Below, piece after piece: positions 45,372 through 55,445 of a DNA stretch of 64,000 nt. Location: assembly GCF_945859685.1 (NCBI RefSeq), contig NC_079147.1:186851174-186915173 (forward strand), in the 5' to 3' direction. The stretch's first letter is position 1. Every line of letters begins with the position of its first letter. A program made the translations under genes and the position numbers. A model generated the notes under the pieces. The model saw only the letters and a list, made by a program, of their open reading frames with translations, ran no database searches and was not told the origin of the DNA. This DNA comes from Eupeodes corollae (taxonomy: Eukaryota; Arthropoda; Insecta; Diptera; Syrphidae).

Positions 45372-46760
45372 AGAACCGAAGACTATGTTGAGAATATGGA
45401 AAGACCACTTCTCCAAATTATATAACGGCGATGACGATACGAACTCCGCTGCAAGGGAGATAGAACCACGCAACCTAGGCGATGCAGATCGACAATTCCG
45501 CCTACCAGACCTTGACGAATTGAAGACAGCTTTATCTTAACTGAAGTCAAACAAAGCTGCTGGAGCTGACGGCATCGCTGCCATACTATTAAAAGAAGCT
45601 GGCGATGACTTGATAGGGAGCATTCACCAACTAATCTGCAAAATATGGTCGGAAGGAAGAATGCCCGATGAATTGAATCCCACCATAGTTTGTCCTTATC
45701 GATGTGGTTTCAGGCCAGGAAAGTCCACTATCGCGTATGACAACCTTTATAGGGAAGAGTTCTACAGAGCAATATCTAGTGTTGGCATCCCTGTCAAACT
45801 TATCCGTTTTTGCAGAATGACGACGGAGAATTCACGCTGCTCTATCAAAATCAGAAAGGATCTCACATCTGCATTTGATGTCAAAAAAGGTTTAAGACAA
45901 GGCGATGCTCTGTCATGCAACTTCTTCAACATCGTTCTGGAAAGAACTGTGCAAAACTTAACCGTCAACACTAGAGGCACAATCTTACAAAGGTCCATCC
46001 AATTACTCGGATACGCAGATGATATTGGCATAATTTAAAGATCCAAGCGTGATGTCAGTGGAGCGTTTTTAAGCATTGCGACGGAAGCGAAGAAGATGGG
46101 TTTAGTAGTCAATGAGGGCAACACCAAGTATATGCTGTCATCAAAAAAGGACATTGAACAACGACGTCTTGGACAAAACGTCACCATGAACAGCTATAAC
46201 TTTGAGGTAGTTAAAGACTTTCCAATTACTCGGATACGCAGATGATATTGGCATAATTTAAAGATCCAAGCGTGATGTCAGTGGAGCGTTTTTAAGCATT
46301 GCGACGGAAGCGAAGAAGATGGGTTTAGTAGTCAATGAGGGCAACACCAAGTATATGCTGTCATCAAAAAAGGACATTGAACAACGACGTCTTGGACAAA
46401 ACGTCACCATGAACAGCTATAACTTTTAGGTAGTTAAAGACTTTGTGTACCTAGGCACCACTATTAACACAGATAACGACACCAGCGCTGAAATCAAACG
46501 AAGGATAGCTCTTGCAAATCGCTGCTTCTTTGGACTTAGAAGGCAATTGAGAAGCTCTCTCGAGTATCTAAAATCAACATCTTAAGACACACATGATTCC
46601 GGTGCTTATTTATGGCTCTGAGTCCTGGACCCTGTCAAAGAAAGGTGAGAGCATCTTAGGATGCTTCGAGAGAAAAACTGTTCTGGTGATTTTCGATCCC
46701 GTACGCATAGATTGAGAATGGAGGAGGAGATATAACGGTCCAGGTCCGCCCCGGACTGTA
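45372..46760 (+). pseudogene. RTE-like reverse transcriptase remnant
   Basis: Translation gives PKTMLRIWKDHFSKLYNGDD and LPDLDELKTALS, a stop, then LKSNKAAGADGIAAILLKEA and KIWSEGRMPDELNPTIVCP. The next residues RCGFRPGKSTI follow directly, so about 50 codons are missing. AYDNLYREEFYRAISSVG then follows without the usual stretch around the catalytic FIDFKAAYD. KGLRQGDALSCNFFNIVLE and QLLGYADDIGII (catalytic YADD) are intact. After the duplication: DFVYLGTTINTDNDTSAEIK and VLIYGSESWTLSKKGESIL. The protein is clearly dead. Confidence 0.88.
45998..46443 (+). repeat. Tandem duplication, two 223-bp units
   Basis: Unit 1 (45998-46220) and unit 2 (46221-46443) start TCCAATTACTCGGATACGC and end GTAGTTAAAGACTT. 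I see one difference: AACTTTGAGG in unit 1 and AACTTTTAGG in unit 2, which makes a TAG stop. Both contain the YADD coding segment with its TAA stop, so the duplication arose after the element had died. Confidence 0.93.
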
Positions 46761-46865
46761 ATGCCACATTAAGTAAGTAATATGTCAAATTCATGAATTT
46801 TGAAGTCAGATTTGAATTAGATCCATAAGACCTATTGACAAATGTCCGTTTCATTACTAAGAAGA

Positions 46866-46995
46866 TTCAAATTTTCTGTTCGGATTCAGCACAAAAACTG
46901 TAGGTCCCCTACATCCTTTAAATGTCTCGCACACTGGAATGGTAAAGAGTTGTTAGTCATAAGGCTGTTGTTCTCTTTGGACTGTTGCACTGATA
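46866..46995 (+). repeat. tRNA-derived SINE, 3' part
   Basis: TGTTCGGATTCAGC, AACTGTAGGTCCCCTACATC, CACACTGGAATGGTAAAGAG and GGACTGTTGCAC match the 3' body of the SINE. The head is missing. R1 tail sequence starts about 20 bp downstream. Confidence 0.75.
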
Positions 46996-47014
46996 CCAAA
47001 CTAATATAATTTTG

Positions 47015-47145
47015 AAAAAATTGAACTAACTATTGACATCAAAGCTTAATTTTGAACATTTTGTTAAACTTTTAAACAAGACAAATCAACAGACATCAGT
47101 TGTCAGTGTGGGTTGCATTCCAGCCTCTTTTTCATTTATTTTAAT
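47015..47145 (+). repeat. R1 tail fragment
   Basis: AAGACAAATCAACAGACATC, AGTTGTCAGTGTGGGTTGCA and TTCCAGCCTCTTTTTC match the R1 tail at 44960-45025. Head and core are absent. Confidence 0.75.
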
Positions 47146-49381
47146 CCGGATAGTAATTTTTTTTAAAATAACAAGGCCAAGAGCCGTTTCTTGCAAAATT
47201 GTGATGGTTTTTATGTTCCTGTTAAATTGTTGCCCCTTTTTTAGTGAATTTTAACAGTTTCAATGAGGTATCGAAGCGAATATCATCCTATTTTTAGTAA
47301 AGATTTTAATTGTCAAAATATGACAACTTCAAAATAAATCTCTTATTCTAAGAACCTTTACCAATTTCTAGCTTACTATTGGATACAACAAATTCAAAAT
47401 ATTGTTGGTTTCGTATAAGTTGTGAAATGTAAATAAGTGTTAAAATCTTATGGTGCAAGGCAAAAAATCTAAATCAATTTTTAGAAAGTTAATAAAAAAA
47501 ATTATATCGGTAAAAATGTTGTTCCTAACTTTAAATACAAGTAAAAAAGGTTAAGTTTTTTTCTAAATTTTAAAACTTACCATTTTTGTTAATAAGTAAA
47601 TATTATGTTGCATTAACTTGTGATGGACATAGTTTGACCTGAAAAGAAAATTTATAAAAATATTCATTTAAATTTCATAAATTAATTGTTCTACCTTTCT
47701 ACAATTAAAAAGGTTAATTTTTTTCCTATTTTTAAATAAAAATGAGTGAATAAATGAACGCATTTTCTAGTAAAGTAATTTTTAATGAAGAAAATAAAAA
47801 ATAAAAAATAATTATTCAAAATCGAATGATTATAATATTATACTAAAATAAAGCTTATAAACAATTATGTTAATGTCATTGCGTAGATACTATTAAAAAA
47901 GCATCTCCAATGACATATTTTTTTTGTAAAAGAAAATTAAATCAAAATTATTCAAAAGCTTAAAGTAAAAAAAAAAATAATTTTATTTATTAATTTAATC
48001 CGTATAAAACATTTTTACTCACTCATACCATGCAGAATAAAAACTAAAAAAAATAATAGTGTAGAAATAGATATTAATTGAGGCTTAAAATTGAAAACAT
48101 GAAATGATAATTAGGCAAATAATATAATTATTCTCGAGTAAACAATTATTCAGCTTTTTTTGTGCGAGGACGCTAAAAAAAATTCGAGAGTTTGAATCAC
48201 GGACGGATTGACAAAAAAACATAATCCTTTATTGTAGTATTATAAAATATAACTCATGATTTAATAACATAATCATCATCATTAGTTGAGCAGAGAAAAT
48301 TCTGTAAAAATTAATAAATCCACTTCATGGGTGTACTTCATGGGTAAATATTTTGTATAATTTATAGTAATTACATAAAGAAACTCGAAAGCATTGCAAA
48401 ATTCATTCTTTCACTTTTTATTCAATCCTTTCCTGCTCTTAGAATATTTAAGTCATTAATTTATTTAATTTTTGGATTCATAAAAATATATGTAACAAAT
48501 AAAATACAACTGATTTTGTTATCGGTTTCCATTATTTTCAAAAGAGGAGGAAAAATTGATTTCATACTAATTGATTTTGGATATGAGGAAACTACTGGCA
48601 TCGAATCAATCGTCGAAAGTCATCAGTAAACTCAGAATTGTATAATTGTAAGTGGTTGGTGGGTTGTTTTTTTTTTTTGTTGTTAATTTTTGTATGGGAG
48701 TTCCCAAGTGATTAAGCTCATAAGTATTTATTTTTATAGGATGCAAAAATGCCCTGGAGGCATGCAAGTGTACGAGTAAGTGTGTATATTGTATGTGAAA
48801 TGTGATGTACTTAAACGGAAATCGGAAGCTCATTTTGGTTAATTGCATGATCATTCGCAGGAAAGTCATCATTTTGCTTGAATTTTAATCGAATTATAAA
48901 ATTTATTCAGAAAGGCATACAACATCGTGAGGTGTGACACACTCATACATATATATATACCATATCAGCAGCCACTAGTTACCACCACACAAGGCACGAC
49001 CGACGACCGACGAACGACGAGACGCGACACCATCAAGTAATTATACTTCCCATTGAATATAATTTACATGTTCTCGCAATTTCTCATATTTTATGCTAAT
49101 TGGAAATGAAATTGCTATGTAAATGTGTCAGAAATTAAGGGTCGTTTGTACAATATGTATACAAACCAAAAACCTACCCTCATTGCATTAATAGTTTTTA
49201 TGAGAAAAAATGTGTACAGAAAAAAGAGTAATGAATATTTTGCCCAAAAGAAGACAATAGAGATTAAGAGGAATCACTTCAACGAACAGGATTATTGTTT
49301 TTTCTTGTTTAAGAATTATTTTAATTTAATAAATTTCTTATAATTTTAAATTGAATGAGGTTTTTCTCATCTATATATATA
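47146..49381. other. AT-rich DNA with one CpG cluster
   Basis: No gene was recognised. A CpG-dense string at about 48995-49030 (GGCACGACCGACGACCGACG, then AACGACGAGACGCGACACC) stands out against the AT-rich background. It is a short degenerate CGAC repeat and not evidence of a promoter by itself. Confidence 0.45.
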
Positions 49382-49628
49382 CTAGCTGATCGGACAAATG
49401 TTGCATTGTCATATAAATAATTTCTAGAGAATATTTTGATAGAAATAAATATCTTATTGTGAGTGTGTAAGGATGTGGAATATAAGTGGGAGGGGTACAG
49501 TGCGCAATAAACGGTGACAAAGTATTAAAATAACAATAACATTAAAATAACAATAATTAATTATAGCTATTCTACAAAAAAAAAAAAAACAATATTATTC
49601 TCTTAATGAAACAGAGTGTTAAATAACC

Positions 49629-50461
49629 CGTGTTTTGTTGGGAAATCTATCCATAGTAAAGTGGGAAATTACACGAATAACAAAAACAATATCCATAGTG
49701 AGAATAACACCGATAAGAGTTAGAGTAGAATCTCACTATGGATAGTTTTTTTGACATTAATACGAGACTCGAATAGATCTTATCTAATTTCGTTCTCAAA
49801 TGTTGGTACGATTGATATTGCATTTGTATCTCGTTGGCTGTGTTCGTTGAGTAGTTCTGCATTTGGAATCATGTGTGTTTTCCATTGCGGAAAGAACGAA
49901 TCTATTAATGTTGATATTATTTTGTTTTGTTAGTGAAAATGGACTAACTGGTCTTATTTTGCAAGAAAAAACAATAGAAAAGATATTTATGCTTTGCTAT
50001 TTTTCCAAAAAAGGTTTATCTCAGTTGAGAATAGATAAATCTCAACTCGATTCAGGTATATAAAGAATTGAGGCGAGCTTCAAGCTGGCTTCAACACCAC
50101 ATGTTCATGTAGTAGTCTACGAACAAATCCCCTTTTTGAAGTTTTATTTTATGTCAAATTTGTTTGGTTAAACTTAAAACTTTGAAATCGACCGCCAAGT
50201 CAAGTGTGAAATGGATGTTTTCTTACCATTTCTTCTTGAAAATTATCCGTTTTATAAGTTTTAGTTAGTTTTTCTTGTTAAGTTAATTTTTTGACTTTTG
50301 ATTTTCACAAAACTTTCTTCTTATTTGTGTGTTTTTTTTTTATTATTTTGACAGATCTTCTTTCCGTTGTACCAATTTTTAAATACAAAAATCTGGCCAC
50401 TGCGGATCGTTTTGTTGGGAATTTCTCACTTTACTATACATGAAATGCAAACAAACACACG
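49629..50461. mobile_element. Unclassified TIR element inserted in Helitron
   Basis: Comparison with the first Helitron shows an extra segment here. In that copy AACAGAATGTACGAT runs straight into TTTTTTGTGATC, while here the two sides are about 840 bp apart. The insert ends are inverted repeats of 42 bp: 49629-49670 (CGTGTTTTGTTGGG, then ATAGTAAAGTGGGAAATT) and 50420-50461. The inner 18 bp match at 17 positions and the outer CGTGT is identical. A second perfect 13-bp stem ATCCATAGTGAGA/TCTCACTATGGAT lies at 49691-49743. No transposase was recognised, so it is MITE-like. Confidence 0.65.
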
Positions 50462-50990
50462 TATAGTTTTTGTGATCCCATCTTTACCCAATACAAACAA
50501 ACTGGATGGTTTGCCCACCACGCCATGTATAATTGCCCGTGTGAAAAACGTGAAGTGCTCAAATCTAAGCCGCTGACAGACATCGTTTGGCCTTGAGACT
50601 TATTGATAGTAAGAGCAAATGTAATTCTTATTGGACATTGAACGCGTTTGAATTGAATTGGCAAATCTGTAGCTATACATTATTATCACCTAGGAAATTC
50701 CCATTTAGAATTATGACTTGAATAATATTTTTCATTAATTTTTTAATTACTAATCGTGTGCCGTTGCCCAACCGTTAAAGGTTCAAATTACGAAGCAAAA
50801 TTACTATAGATCCAACCTTCAGATGTAAATTATGCGGTGGTTTCCGAATGTTTTGTGCACTAGTGCATTCATCCCATATGATAATTTTACACCGTTTCAG
50901 CATTGTGGCCATGAATACCTGTTTTTTATATTGCACACCGCGTATGTTTTTTTTGAACATTTAATGGAAGTTTAAGTACTGAATAAGCTG
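50434..50990 (-). pseudogene. Helitron helicase remnant, C-terminal
   Basis: The minus-strand frame 50664-50434 gives MPIQFKRVQCPIRITFALTI, NKSQGQTMSVSGLDL and RFSHGQLYMAWWANHP. These are the INK.QGQ and FSHGQLYVA motifs of Pif1-type Helitron helicases that the first Helitron lacks. Frame 50960-50775 gives KRCKIIIWDECTSAQ (WDE, Walker B), joined by a deletion to NLHLKVGSIVILLRNLNL. The two Helitron copies therefore kept different parts of the same domain. Confidence 0.85.
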
Positions 50991-51018
50991 TTATGCCTTT
51001 ATTCTGCCTATCTTTATT

Positions 51019-51125
51019 AACTTCCCATAGGAAGTCATTCTAATTGGTCCGATTTGTCGAATTAAAAAGTTTGACATTTCTCGACGTTTTAATGTGACTA
51101 GAAAATAAATCAAAGGTTTTAAGAA
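51019..51125 (+). repeat. R1 head fragment
   Basis: AACTTCCCATAGGAAGTCAT, GGTCCGATTTGTCGAATTAA and TTTCTCGACGTTTTAATG match the R1 head. It ends after AATCAAAGGTTTTAAG. The tail at 54870-55445 is in the same orientation and may belong to the same original copy. Confidence 0.75.
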
Positions 51126-51139
51126 AAAAAGGTTTTTGG

Positions 51140-51490
51140 AAAATGCGAAAAACCCATTATTATAGCCTTAGCACATCTTCTTCATAACTTGGTAATTGAT
51201 TTCCAGGATGTTCTTCCACCCACAACACAAATGTGTATATTTTGACAAATACAACAGATAAATGGAATAGATTGCTTCATTTTCGTACTTTTTTTTTGAC
51301 ATAATCATTGTATAACTACAATTTATAGCAGAATTTACATTTACAATTTACGTTACATAGAGCCTACATGAATCCTTGTGCACCGTATAACTATTCATTT
51401 GTTTAGCGAATTCTGTTGAATAAGACTTTTTTGGAAAAAATAAAACAAAAAATAAAAAATAGTTTTCCGAAATAAAATTGGAGTGCTCAG
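51140..51490 (+). repeat. Direct repeat, copy A
   Basis: This copy aligns collinearly with 54125-54515: TTCATAACTTGGTAATTGAT, GGATGTTCTTCCACCCACAA, CAGATAAATGGAATAGATTG, CATAGAGCCTACAT and AATTGGAGTGCTCAGGTTG. Identity is roughly 80 percent by eye with small indels. It lies immediately before the 20-bp minisatellite. Nature unknown. Confidence 0.85.
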
Positions 51491-51499
51491 GTTGTGAGG

Positions 51500-52295
51500 C
51501 CTTGAAAATCAAGGGAGGGCTATAAAAACCAAGGGAGGTCTGAAAATATCAAGGCAGATCTGGAGATTTCAAGAGATAGCTGCAGATTTCAGGGGAGGTC
51601 TGCACATTTCAAGGGGGGTTTTGAAAAGTGAATAGACGTCTGAATATGTTAAGGAAGGTTTAGAGATTGCAAGGCTGTTATGGAGATTTTATGGGAGGTC
51701 AAGAAAAATCAAGGGAGGTCTAGAAATATCAAGGGAGGTCTTGAGATTTCAAAGGAGTTCTGGGAATGTCAAGGGAGGTCTAGAAAAATCAAAGAAGGTC
51801 TGAAAATATAAAGGAAGGTCTAGAAAAATTAAGATAGGTCTAGAAATTTCACGGTAGGTTTGAAGGTTTCAAGTGAGGTCTAGAAATATCAAGAGAGGTC
51901 TGAAGATTTCAATTGAGGTCTGAAAATATCAAGCGATATGGAGATTTCAAGGGAGGTCTGGAAAAATCAAGAGAGATCTGAAGATTTCAAGGGAGGTCTA
52001 GAAAAATCAAGGGAGGTCTGAAAATATCAAGCGAGGTCTAGAGATTTCAAGGAAGGTCTGGAAAATTCAAGGAAGCTCTGGAAATATCAAGGGAGGTCTA
52101 AAAATATCAAGGGAGGTCTAGAGATTGCAAGGGTGGTCTGGAAATATCAAGAGGGATCTGTAGATTTCAATTAAGGTCTAGGGAAATTAAGGGAGGTCTG
52201 GAAATATACAGGGAGGCCTGGAGATTTCAAAAGAATGTTTGAAAGATTTCATTGTAGGTCTGGAAGATTTCTAGGGAGGTTTAGAAAGCTTTGAT
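51500..52295 (+). repeat. Minisatellite, 20-bp unit, about 40 copies
   Basis: Head-to-tail units of close to 20 bp are of the type GGTCTGGAGATTTCAAGGGA, with two common variants (GAGATTTC and GAAATATC/GAAAAATC in the middle). Unit length is held at 20 over most of the array with few indels. There are no unique spacers, so it is not a CRISPR array. An isolated unit occurs at 54686-54714. Confidence 0.93.
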
Positions 52296-52360
52296 TATGG
52301 GGAGTTCAATGGTCTTCTGCTTGGGGATGGTGGGTACCCTTGTAAAGGATATAATATATG

Positions 52361-54061
52361 TAGGGGAGAGTGGGGCTTAAAGTAACAGGGGTAAGAAGTA
52401 ACAGCTAAAAAAAATAGGGTTCCCCTTAAAATTAAGAATCGCGTGAAGGAGAAAAATGTGCATCCTTTCCATATCTATCAGCGTCACTACTACAGTTGTC
52501 AATTGGACGTCAACGAGAAAAGTTCTATGTGTGGTCCCAAAAAACAGCAGGTTTCTAACTTTTTTTTTTGTTTGTACTTTTGGACTACCTGTTCACACAG
52601 AAGAGATAGCGTGGTGGTTGTTTTTTTAAACATCCATCATAGTTTTTGTTGTTTTTGTATGTATATCTTATATATGTGTGATATTCGGTTTTTTGTATTA
52701 TTAATTTCTTTGTGCGAAATTTCATGGTGAGGCAAGTTGTAACGTTTTTGCGGGGTAAATAGTAACATGTTAAAACTTACCCCCGATTCTTCTTTTACTG
52801 ATTGTTGTGATCGCGCAAGATGCCTGGATGCGAAATAACTCCAGAAAGCAATGACAGTGCATGATATTCCGTCAATCGTAAGCAAAGCTCTGCCCTTAGC
52901 CCTGAATCCGACAAACATACAAAATGGATTTAAGAAGACTGGAATCGTTCCCTTGAACGAATATATTTTTCAGGATCATGATTTCTTGTCGGCGTTTGTA
53001 ACTGATCGGCCAAATCCAACAGAATCTGATAACACACTTCCTTGTGTGGAACAACAAGCTGAAACAGGAGGAGCCATTTACGAGGAGCAACCTGACCAAA
53101 CATTACCTGCAGTGGCACAGTCTTCAGTTACTGAACCTGTTTTATCATTGGACCCTGTTCCGATACCTACATGTTCACCGGGACCATCCGGATTCGAACT
53201 ACAAATAAATAATTTCCCACCCTATCATATAAGGCCTTTACTAAAGGCAGGGCAGCGAAAAAAAAATATAACTCGTATGGTTAGAAAAACGGCAATTTTG
53301 ACGGATATACCCGAGAGAGCAGCCATTTTGGAGGAAAGAAAAAAAGTTCTGGCCAAAAAAAAGAACTAAAAAGGGGCCTAGGAAAAAACAAAAATAACAG
53401 TTGAAGAAAAAGGTAGGTAGCCTCTCCATTAGAAGATGATGATGACCAACAAAGTTTGTATCTCGTTTATTGTGGGGCATTTTCTGAAAGCTTGCCAGGG
53501 GAAAATTGCCCCCACCAAGTGCGAAAAAAGATCTCTTCGTGTATACGTATGCCTCAACTGTGACACGGATAAAGATTCTTCTTCCTAGTCCTATATATTT
53601 TGATGAATGAATTGTGATTTTTTATTTTTTTGTTTTGAACTTATTTTTTTTTTTAATTAAAACTAGGGCTGCTTTTTTACAAAACATATTTAAATAATAT
53701 ATTTTCCTTAGCATCAGTTTTATATAATTGAATTAAGAGTTATGTTTTTTTTTATCATATTTTAATAAAATAATAATGTTCATTAAAAATATTTCTTAGT
53801 TTTTTATAATTCGTGTTACAACTTACCCCTACTAATGTTACAACTAGCCCCATGTGGGGGTAAGTTGAAACAACACGTTATTTTTTTTTCAATGTAATAT
53901 CTTGACATCTTTCGAGCATTCTTTGTTTAAATTTGTGTGTGGATCTTGTAGCTGAAACATTGTTTTTAAATTTAAAAAAGTTTCGGCAGACTTATTTTCA
54001 AAATATTAGGATCTACAGAGGTTTTCGTATAAAGTGTTACTTTAAGCCCCACTCTCCCCTA
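52361..54061 (+). mobile_element. Pogo-like DNA transposon with perfect TIRs
   Basis: The left end TAGGGGAGAGTGGGGC then TTAAAGTAACA (52361-52387) and the right end (54035-54061) are perfect inverted repeats of 27 bp including the TA. The TA dinucleotides are the expected Tc1/mariner/pogo target site. Subterminal copies of GTTACAACTTACCCC and GGGGGTAAGTTG occur at 52732-52785 and 53814-53873. The only coding remnant is the C-terminal part of a pogo/Jerky-type protein. The DDE core and DNA-binding domain are gone. Length is about 1.7 kb. It sits just after the minisatellite. Confidence 0.88.
52815..53369 (+). pseudogene. Pogo/Jerky-type transposase C-terminus
   Basis: A frame from 52851 to 53369 reads MTVHDIPSIVSKALPLALNP, NIQNGFKKTGIVPLNEYIFQ and DHDFLSAFVTDRPNPTES, then a Pro/Glu-rich stretch and a basic end KKVLAKKKN. 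The F.KTGI.PLN..IF..DF....VTDRP pattern is the segment following the DDE domain in pogo-like transposases. Just upstream, WMRNNSRKQ in another frame is the preceding residues, so a one-base frameshift lies near 52848. No catalytic triad is present. Confidence 0.82.
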
Positions 54062-54124
54062 TGAAAGATGCTTTGGCGTCTGGAAATAAAGATTTTGCAT
54101 TTTGTTATCAGGTATGAGGTGCTC

Positions 54125-54515
54125 CTTAGAAAATGCCAAACCAACTATAAAAGCATTAGCAGTTCTTCATAACTTGGTAATTGATTTTCAGGATGTTCTT
54201 CCACCCACAATACAAATGTTTATATTTTATTTGTAATGACTAACATGACAGATAAATGGAATAGATTGCTCCATTTTGGTACTTTTTTTGACATAAGCAT
54301 TGCATAACTAACATATATAGCAGAATTTTGTATAAATGGGAATTTCTGCAACGTTGCATAGAGCCTACATATGGAAATCCTTATGCACTGTATAACTTTT
54401 CATCTTTTTAGCTAATTCTACGAAATAAAACTGTACATTTTTTGCAAAAAAAAAAACAAACATTAAAAAAATAGTTTTCAAAAATAGAATTGGAGTGCTT
54501 ACTGCTCAGGTTGTT
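54125..54515 (+). repeat. Direct repeat, copy B
   Basis: This is the second copy of the block at 51140-51490, same orientation, slightly longer because of a GTATAAATGGGAATTTCTGC insertion-like stretch. It is followed after about 170 bp by one isolated minisatellite unit (CAGATTTCAAGGGAGGCC near 54700), which hints that repeat plus array are parts of one larger repeat. Confidence 0.85.
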
Positions 54516-54869
54516 TCTTTTTTCATTTAAAACTAGTGTTTCTGAATAATGTGACCGAGTCACTTTTATTTCTCGAAAGCTCTGATAAAAATCGACTCCT
54601 CTGTTCTAAGTTTCAACTATTCTGAGCCTTTATATGCAGTCACAAGTCAGGGTTTAATATTTGAAAAATGATTTGATTTGGAAATATCAAGATCTTCAGA
54701 TTTCAAGGGAGGCCATGCAGAAAAAATCAATTAAATGTTTTTTACAAAACAAAAAACTGAAAAAAAGTGTCACCTCGAGCAGAGAGAAAAAAACTAAATT
54801 ATTTTTTCTCTCTGCCTCGAGTATTTTACGAACAGAAATTGATTTTATCTCCAAAATAATTTTAACTAA
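54516..54869. other. AT-rich spacer with one stray array unit
   Basis: ATATCAAGATCTTCAGATTT then CAAGGGAGGCC at 54686-54714 is a single 20-bp array unit. A short frame at 54661-54879 has no domain. A local palindrome (CACCTCGAGCAGAGAGAAAA against TTTTCTCTCTGCCTCGAG) lies at about 54771-54820. Confidence 0.5.
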
Positions 54870-55445
54870 GCAAGAATAACGTTTTTGGCATCTAATAAAA
54901 TTTTGAAAAAAATCGAACTGACAGTTTATTTTATTTACAAAATAAAGACCTTAAAAATCTCAAATACCTTTTCAAAAATTAAAATATTGGCTTGAAAATA
55001 ATATCTTACAAAAAATATTGTTTTAGACATTCAGACAATATTTTATAAAAAACCAACAATCAGTTTTTTTTCATAAAAATAGTACGCAAAATTGGTAAAA
55101 ATTGATGTTCGGTCCTCGATAATTCATAAAGAATAGAAGATATTGCCTATGTATTAATTTAATCTTCCAATATAAATTTTTGATATGAGATACAAAACTT
55201 ATAAAAAATGCTATTAAAATTGGTAAAAATAGGTTTTCGACTAAAAATCTAGTTAACAAAAATAGATTTTGAATTCAAACTATTGCATCATCTACAAAAT
55301 TAATTTTTAATTTGATTTTTAATTTTTTTCGAATAATTCAACTGACAACTTTTTAACAGAAACTTACAAACCTTTTAAGCAAGACAAATCTACAGACAGA
55401 GGGGAAGTTGTCAGTGTGGTTTGCATCTCATCCTCTTTTTTAAAA
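54870..55445 (+). repeat. R1 core and tail
   Basis: GAACTGACAGTTTATTTTAT, AAAATTGGTAAAAATTGATG and AACTGACAACTTTTTAACAG are core units. The tail is AAGCAAGACAAATCTACAGA, AGTTGTCAGTGTGGTTTGCA and ATCCTCTTTTTTAAAA. The head is missing here but is present 3.7 kb upstream at 51019-51125. Confidence 0.75.

Larger units (their letters stand above)
45360..46760 (+). mobile_element. RTE-like LINE, deleted and internally duplicated
   Basis: This is a plus-strand non-LTR relic holding the RT and C-terminal region. The RT block order and the YADD context LGYADDIGII followed by RSKRDV, plus a LIYGSESWTLSKKG tail, are typical of RTE-clade ORFs. It carries in-frame stops at 45538 and 46036, two clean internal deletions and a 223-bp tandem duplication. 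The 5' end is lost and no clear 3' end was identified. Confidence 0.85.
49382..51010 (-). mobile_element. Second Helitron copy, 5'-truncated
   Basis: The minus-strand 3' end CTAG is at 49382-49385 (plus strand ACTAGCTGATCGGACAAATG). The adjacent 150 bp (ATATAAATAATTTCTAGAGA, GTGTAAGGATGTGGAATATA) align with 23485-23640 of the first Helitron. Helicase remnants follow at 50434-50990. The 5' end region with GTGACAGGAGAATTT is not found. The copy stops at about 51010, where an R1 head begins. A TIR-bounded insert separates the 3' terminal part from the helicase. Confidence 0.82.

Noticed and set aside
51500..52295. CRISPR-like array appearance
   Set aside because: Units are contiguous with no unique spacers and the genome is eukaryotic; it is a minisatellite.
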